In this document: positions 52,457 through 55,918 of the stretch, piece after piece | How the letters are laid out: every line of letters starts with the position of its first letter | Numbering within the stretch: the stretch's first letter is position 1 | Source of the DNA: Bacteroidetes bacterium HGW-Bacteroidetes-6 | GTDB lineage: Bacteria; Bacteroidota; Bacteroidia; Bacteroidales; DTU049 | NCBI GenBank assembly: GCA_002842495.1 | Contig: PHDB01000019.1 | Coordinates: 1-55,918 of the forward strand | Reading direction: 5' to 3' | Length of the DNA: 55,918 bases | The notes under the pieces: model-generated | The model's input: the letters and a program-made list of their open reading frames with translations, nothing else | Told to the model about the DNA's origin: nothing | Databases searched by the model: none | Program-made: the position numbers and the translations under genes

Positions 52457-54244
52457 TCAATCCAGCTTCAAAACTGCCAAAAATGCACTCTGCGGAACCT
52501 CGATGTTTCCCACCTGACGCATACGTTTTTTCCCTTTTTTCTGCTTTTCAAGCAGTTTTCGCTTACGTGTAATATCGCCACCATAACATTTTGCAGTTAC
52601 ATCCTTGCGATAGGCCTTGATGGTTTCGCGGGAAATAATTTTTGCACCAATTGCAGCCTGAATGGCGATATCGAACTGCTGTCGAGGAATCAAATCTTTT
52701 AACTTTTCGCACATGCGCCTGCCAAATGCATACGAATTGTCTTTATGTATGAGCGTTGAAAGTGCATCGACTTGTTCACCGTTGAGCAAAATATCGAGCC
52801 TCACCAAATCGGCTTCGTGATAGCCACATTCGTGATAATCGAACGAAGCATAGCCTTTTGATATACTTTTAAGTTTATCGTAAAAATCAAATACAATCTC
52901 GGCCAGCGGCATTTCGAAAGTGACTTCAACACGATCAGTTGACAGAAAAACCTGATTTTTCAGCATCCCACGCTTGTCGATACAAAGCTTCATGATAGAA
53001 CCCAAATATTCCGACTTTGTAATTACGTTGGCCATAATGTATGGCTCTTCGATGTAATCGATTTTAGTAATATCAGGCAAACCACTGGGGTTGTGAACTT
53101 CGATGAGTTCCGCTTTGCGGGTATAGACTTTATACGAAACGTTGGGAACAGTGGTAATCACATCCATATTGAATTCGCGGTCGAGACGTTCCTGAATAAT
53201 TTCCATATGGAGCAATCCAAGGAAACCGCAGCGAAAGCCAAATCCAAGTGCTGCAGACGATTCAGGTTCAAATGTAAGCGAAGCATCGTTGAGTTGAAGC
53301 TTTTCAATCGATTCGCGCAATTCTTCATAGTCGTCGGCATCGATAGGGTAAAGACCGGCAAAAACCATTGGTTTTGCTTCTTTAAAACCTTCAATCGGAT
53401 TTGAGCAGGCTTTATCGACATGGGTGAGAGTATCGCCAACACGAACTTCGCGGGCCACCTTGATCCCTGAAATAATATAACCCACATCCCCCGCAGAAAG
53501 TGTTTTTTGTGGCATAAGCTTCATGCCCAGCACACCAATTTCGTCGGAATGATATTGTTTTTTGGTGTTAAAAAACTTCACATGATCACCTGTATTCATG
53601 GTGCCGTTAAAAATACGGAAATAAGCTATAATGCCACGAAACGAATTGAAAACGCTGTCGAAAACAAGAGCCTGCAATGGAGCATCTGGATCGCCTTTTG
53701 GAGCAGGAACCCGATGAATAATGGCATCGAGAATTTCTTCAATTCCCATACCAGTACGCGCGCTAGCTTCAATAATGTCTTCGCGCTTGCAGCCAAGCAA
53801 TTCAACAATTTGATCTTTCACCTCCTCGGGCATAGCACTGGGCATGTCCATTTTGTTGAGAATGGGAATAATTTCGAGATTGTGGTCGATTGCCTGATAC
53901 AGATTCGAAATAGTTTGAGCCTGAATACCCTGTGAAGCATCAACTACCAATAACGCACCTTCACAAGCGGCAATGGCGCGCGAAACTTCATAAGAAAAGT
54001 CAACGTGACCCGGTGTGTCAATCAGATTGAGTTTGTATTTTTCAGCACCTGCTTCGTAAAGCATCTGGATAGCGTGACTTTTAATAGTAATGCCCTTTTC
54101 ACGCTCTAAATCCATATCATCAAGTACCTGATTCTGGAAGTCGCGTTCGGAAACAGAACCAGTGACTTCGAGCAAACGGTCGGCCAGGGTCGATTTGCCA
54201 TGGTCGATATGTGCAATAATGCAAAAATTTCTGGTATTTTTCAT
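52457..54244 (-). CDS. lepA: Elongation factor 4
   Basis: LepA is a ribosome-associated GTPase that back-translocates or helps ribosome assembly. G motifs are visible: [13 protein letters not shown] (G1), DTPGHVDF (G3), NKMD (G4). The EF-G-like domain II and the LepA C-terminal region ([20 protein letters not shown]) follow. I start at the ATG at 54244 because [19 protein letters not shown] is the usual start and a -7 box (54251-54258) lies just upstream; the longer start at 54286 is not used. Length is 595 residues, near the family norm of 600. It is the first gene of a lepA-sprT-like unit. Confidence 0.96.
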   Translation of the reverse strand: MKNTRNFCIIAHIDHGKSTLADRLLEVTGSVSERDFQNQVLDDMDLEREKGITIKSHAIQMLYEAGAEKYKLNLIDTPGHVDFSYEVSRAIAACEGALLVVDASQGIQAQTISNLYQAIDHNLEIIPILNKMDMPSAMPEEVKDQIVELLGCKREDIIEASARTGMGIEEILDAIIHRVPAPKGDPDAPLQALVFDSVFNSFRGIIAYFRIFNGTMNTGDHVKFFNTKKQYHSDEIGVLGMKLMPQKTLSAGDVGYIISGIKVAREVRVGDTLTHVDKACSNPIEGFKEAKPMVFAGLYPIDADDYEELRESIEKLQLNDASLTFEPESSAALGFGFRCGFLGLLHMEIIQERLDREFNMDVITTVPNVSYKVYTRKAELIEVHNPSGLPDITKIDYIEEPYIMANVITKSEYLGSIMKLCIDKRGMLKNQVFLSTDRVEVTFEMPLAEIVFDFYDKLKSISKGYASFDYHECGYHEADLVRLDILLNGEQVDALSTLIHKDNSYAFGRRMCEKLKDLIPRQQFDIAIQAAIGAKIISRETIKAYRKDVTAKCYGGDITRKRKLLEKQKKGKKRMRQVGNIEVPQSAFLAVLKLD

Positions 54245-54250
54245 CGGGTG

Positions 54251-54258
54251 CAAAGATA
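54251..54258 (-). promoter_or_regulatory. -7-like box of lepA
   Basis: TATCTTTG on the minus strand fits TAnnTTTG and ends six bases before the ATG at 54244, implying a very short leader. No -33 box at the usual distance. Confidence 0.4.
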
Positions 54259-54419
54259 CGACGATATTGGGAATTAGAAATCGCAATCTGTAAAAATATA
54301 AGCATCACAGATAATTAAACACTTTTTCTAAATTTGGCCTTGGCTGGATGATCGATTATTCTTAATGAATAAATTTCACTTTGATTAGAATTGCTATTTT
54401 TACAACCAAATATTCCACA

Positions 54420-55715
54420 ATGAAACAAAACGATAAACTACCTCTTCTACAGCAAGCCGACTTAAAGGGTAAAGTTGTGTTGGTCCGTGTCGATCACAAT
54501 GTGGTTAAAAAGGGAATTATTCACGACCCTTACCGCATCGACGCCACATTGGGGACGCTTTACTATATTGTTTCTCGCGGCGGAAAACTCATTTTGATGT
54601 CGCATGTGGGACGACCCAAAAACAAAAAAACAGGCGATATTGCTATCAACCAAGAAACATCGGTGCAACCGATTGTAGATTATTTCGAAAACAAGCTTCA
54701 TGTAAAATTCGCCATTCCTGAGTTCTTACCTGATGGCGACAAAGGTTACACAAGCATCGAGACATCGGTAAACCACATGATACGCGACCTGCGCGAAGAC
54801 CGAATCGACGGAATTTACCTCCCGAATACCCGTTGGTTTTCGGGCGAAGAAGCTAAAGGCGAAGAAGCCAATCGCTTAGCGTACCAACTGGCCGGACTTG
54901 CCGACATATTTGTGAACGATGCTTTCGGATCGTGGCAGCCACATGCTTCAACTGTTGCAATCACGAAGTATTTGCCCTCGTATGCAGGTTTTTTGCTTCA
55001 GAAAGAAATTCAAAATCTTGATCGCATTTTCAAACCACAGAAACCGTTTGTAGCTGTAGTCGCTGGTTCGAAATTCGATACAAAAATAGACAGCTTATTC
55101 ACCCTGCTCGAAAAAGCGGATTTTCTGGTTTTGGGTGGAGTTATCTACAACGCTTTTTTGTCCGCCAAATACGGTTTCGAAATCAAGGGTTTGGATGACG
55201 AAGACATTGCCCACGCGAAACGATTTGTCGATTTTGCAGCAAAACACCCTGGAAAGCTCGTTGAATTGCCATATATTATTGAATCGGATACACTCGAAGG
55301 ACGTAAAAAAGGGAAATACAGAACCCACGACATCCGCAAACTCAAAAAAGGCACCAAGCTGAATTATATCCTCGACGTAGCCCGCAATTCATTTGCAGAA
55401 AAAGATGTCTTAAGCATTTTTCATGGCGCGCATACCATTTTTGTAAATGCAGTGATGGGATTCACACCACATTTCAACGAAGGCACCATCGCTCTTGATG
55501 AATTAATCGACCAGAACGTAAATGCGGTGAAACTCTACGGTGGTGGCGACACCATGCAGGAATTGAAGCGATTGCTGCCGGGGCTCTACATTATGGCCAT
55601 CGACAATCCGAAATATTATATTTTCACTGGTGGCGGAGCCGTTTTGAAAGCCATTGAACAAGGAACAGCAATGGGGCTAGAGCCGGTGAAGGCGCTTTTG
55701 AGTAGCCAGAAGTGA
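54420..55715 (+). CDS. pgk: Divergent phosphoglycerate kinase paralogue
   Basis: The two-domain PGK fold is recognisable over 431 residues (typical 390-417). Substrate- and nucleotide-site residues remain: Asp25 and Asn27 in VRVDHNVV (usual RxDFNVP), Arg39, His62 and Arg65 in SHVGRPK, Arg138, Lys218 in AGSKFDTKI and the phosphate loop GGGDT near 395. But the NDAFGTAHRAHAS loop is NDAFGSWQPHAS: it is one residue shorter and lacks the Arg that binds 3-phosphoglycerate. The NGPMGVFE motif reads NAVMGFTP, losing Glu. It may phosphorylate another substrate or be inactive. The start is the ATG at 54420; a TTG at 54381 adds 13 residues. It is divergent from lepA. Confidence 0.82.
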   Translation: MKQNDKLPLLQQADLKGKVVLVRVDHNVVKKGIIHDPYRIDATLGTLYYIVSRGGKLILMSHVGRPKNKKTGDIAINQETSVQPIVDYFENKLHVKFAIPEFLPDGDKGYTSIETSVNHMIRDLREDRIDGIYLPNTRWFSGEEAKGEEANRLAYQLAGLADIFVNDAFGSWQPHASTVAITKYLPSYAGFLLQKEIQNLDRIFKPQKPFVAVVAGSKFDTKIDSLFTLLEKADFLVLGGVIYNAFLSAKYGFEIKGLDDEDIAHAKRFVDFAAKHPGKLVELPYIIESDTLEGRKKGKYRTHDIRKLKKGTKLNYILDVARNSFAEKDVLSIFHGAHTIFVNAVMGFTPHFNEGTIALDELIDQNVNAVKLYGGGDTMQELKRLLPGLYIMAIDNPKYYIFTGGGAVLKAIEQGTAMGLEPVKALLSSQK

Positions 55716-55918
55716 GTGGTCAGTTGTGAGCGATGAGTTTTAAGTAAAAAGTTATAATTGTAGAGACGCGATTCATCGCGTCTTAATGAGAAGTAGTCTG
55801 TGTAGAGGCGTTGCATCGCAACGACTTATATTAGGGGTAAGAAGTAAGAGGTAAGGAGTATTGGTTTAAGCTGTGGTGAGTGGACAGTAGTCAGTAGCCA
55901 GTTTTCAGTTGTCAATCA
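55716..55918. repeat. Interspersed-repeat sequence after the pgk-like gene
   Basis: No gene is visible. Two related hairpin units occur, TAGAGACGCGAT...ATCGCGTCT (perfect 9-bp arms, 55764-55783) and TAGAGGCGTTGC...GCAACG (55803-55823), 40 bases apart. Fragments such as GTGAGTGGTCAGTTGTGAGC (55715-55734) and CAGTCAGTAGCCAG are reiterated GT/CA-rich sequence, common junk in Bacteroidetes intergenes. The unit may be a repeat family spread over the chromosome. Confidence 0.6.

Noticed and set aside
1..55918. tRNA, rRNA, CRISPR or phage genes
   Set aside because: No tRNA-like cloverleaf, ribosomal RNA stretch, spaced direct repeats or phage structural genes were recognised in the intergenic regions.

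Overview
The window is a 55.9-kb stretch of chromosome from a member of the Bacteroidota (Bacteroidetes), most likely class Bacteroidia. I see no rRNA, tRNA, CRISPR array, transposase or integrase. The assignment rests on three things. Several exported proteins carry type IX secretion (T9SS) C-terminal signals, and there is a PorP/SprF-family outer-membrane protein. Many genes are preceded by the Bacteroidetes promoter form, TTG or TTTG, then about 20 bases, then TAnnTTTG, and they lack Shine-Dalgarno sequences. Gene 36642-36794 is a DUF4295-type small protein next to rpmG. The organism cannot be named to genus from this window.

Layout. 1-1709: a very glycine-rich T9SS cargo gene running off the left edge. 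1892-6054: phospholipid synthesis (pssA), a PfkB-type sugar kinase, a serine beta-lactamase-like hydrolase and a YgiD-like dioxygenase. 6055-9620: an AT-rich stretch of unrecognised genes with a repeated leader element (three copies), a palindrome and a 24-bp tandem repeat. 9621-12734: a block whose composition looks GC-richer by eye (Ogt, a DJ-1/PfpI protein, DUF3788, DUF998 and HEAT-repeat proteins), probably acquired. 12748-17188 (minus): a UbiA/MqnP-like prenyltransferase, Lnt, a membrane J-protein and mannose-1-phosphate guanylyltransferase. 17537-25162 (minus): a 1184-residue WG-repeat protein, a lipoprotein, and a NarL-type two-component pair whose kinase carries TPRs.

25265-29583 (plus): a tight five-gene operon of exported proteins (OmpA-like, lipoprotein, beta-barrel, unknown, lysozyme-like), divergent from the kinase. 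29574-33176 (minus): a compact T9SS type B module, that is a CTD-bearing adhesin, PorP/SprF and a PD40 protein. 33327-38931: two exported unknowns, an orphan unknown, an HD-domain protein, rpmG-DUF4295, then murB, an RseC-family protein and an SDR. 39099-46583: a glutamine amidotransferase, T9SS type A cargo, folD, ffh and an exported glutathione peroxidase. 46643-55715: another T9SS type A cargo, an AsmA-like protein, thiL, an SprT-like protein, lepA and a strongly divergent phosphoglycerate kinase. The last 200 bases are interspersed-repeat sequence.

How the genes work together. Most of the window is envelope biology: lipid and lipoprotein maturation (pssA, Lnt), wall precursor synthesis (murB), GDP-mannose supply, co-translational targeting (Ffh), and a large set of exported or surface proteins sent out by a T9SS whose core genes lie elsewhere. 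The best candidates for new biology are the type B secretion module, the five-gene envelope operon with its divergent sensor, the phosphoglycerate kinase paralogue with a changed substrate loop, and the repeated leaders at 6.7-9.2 kb.
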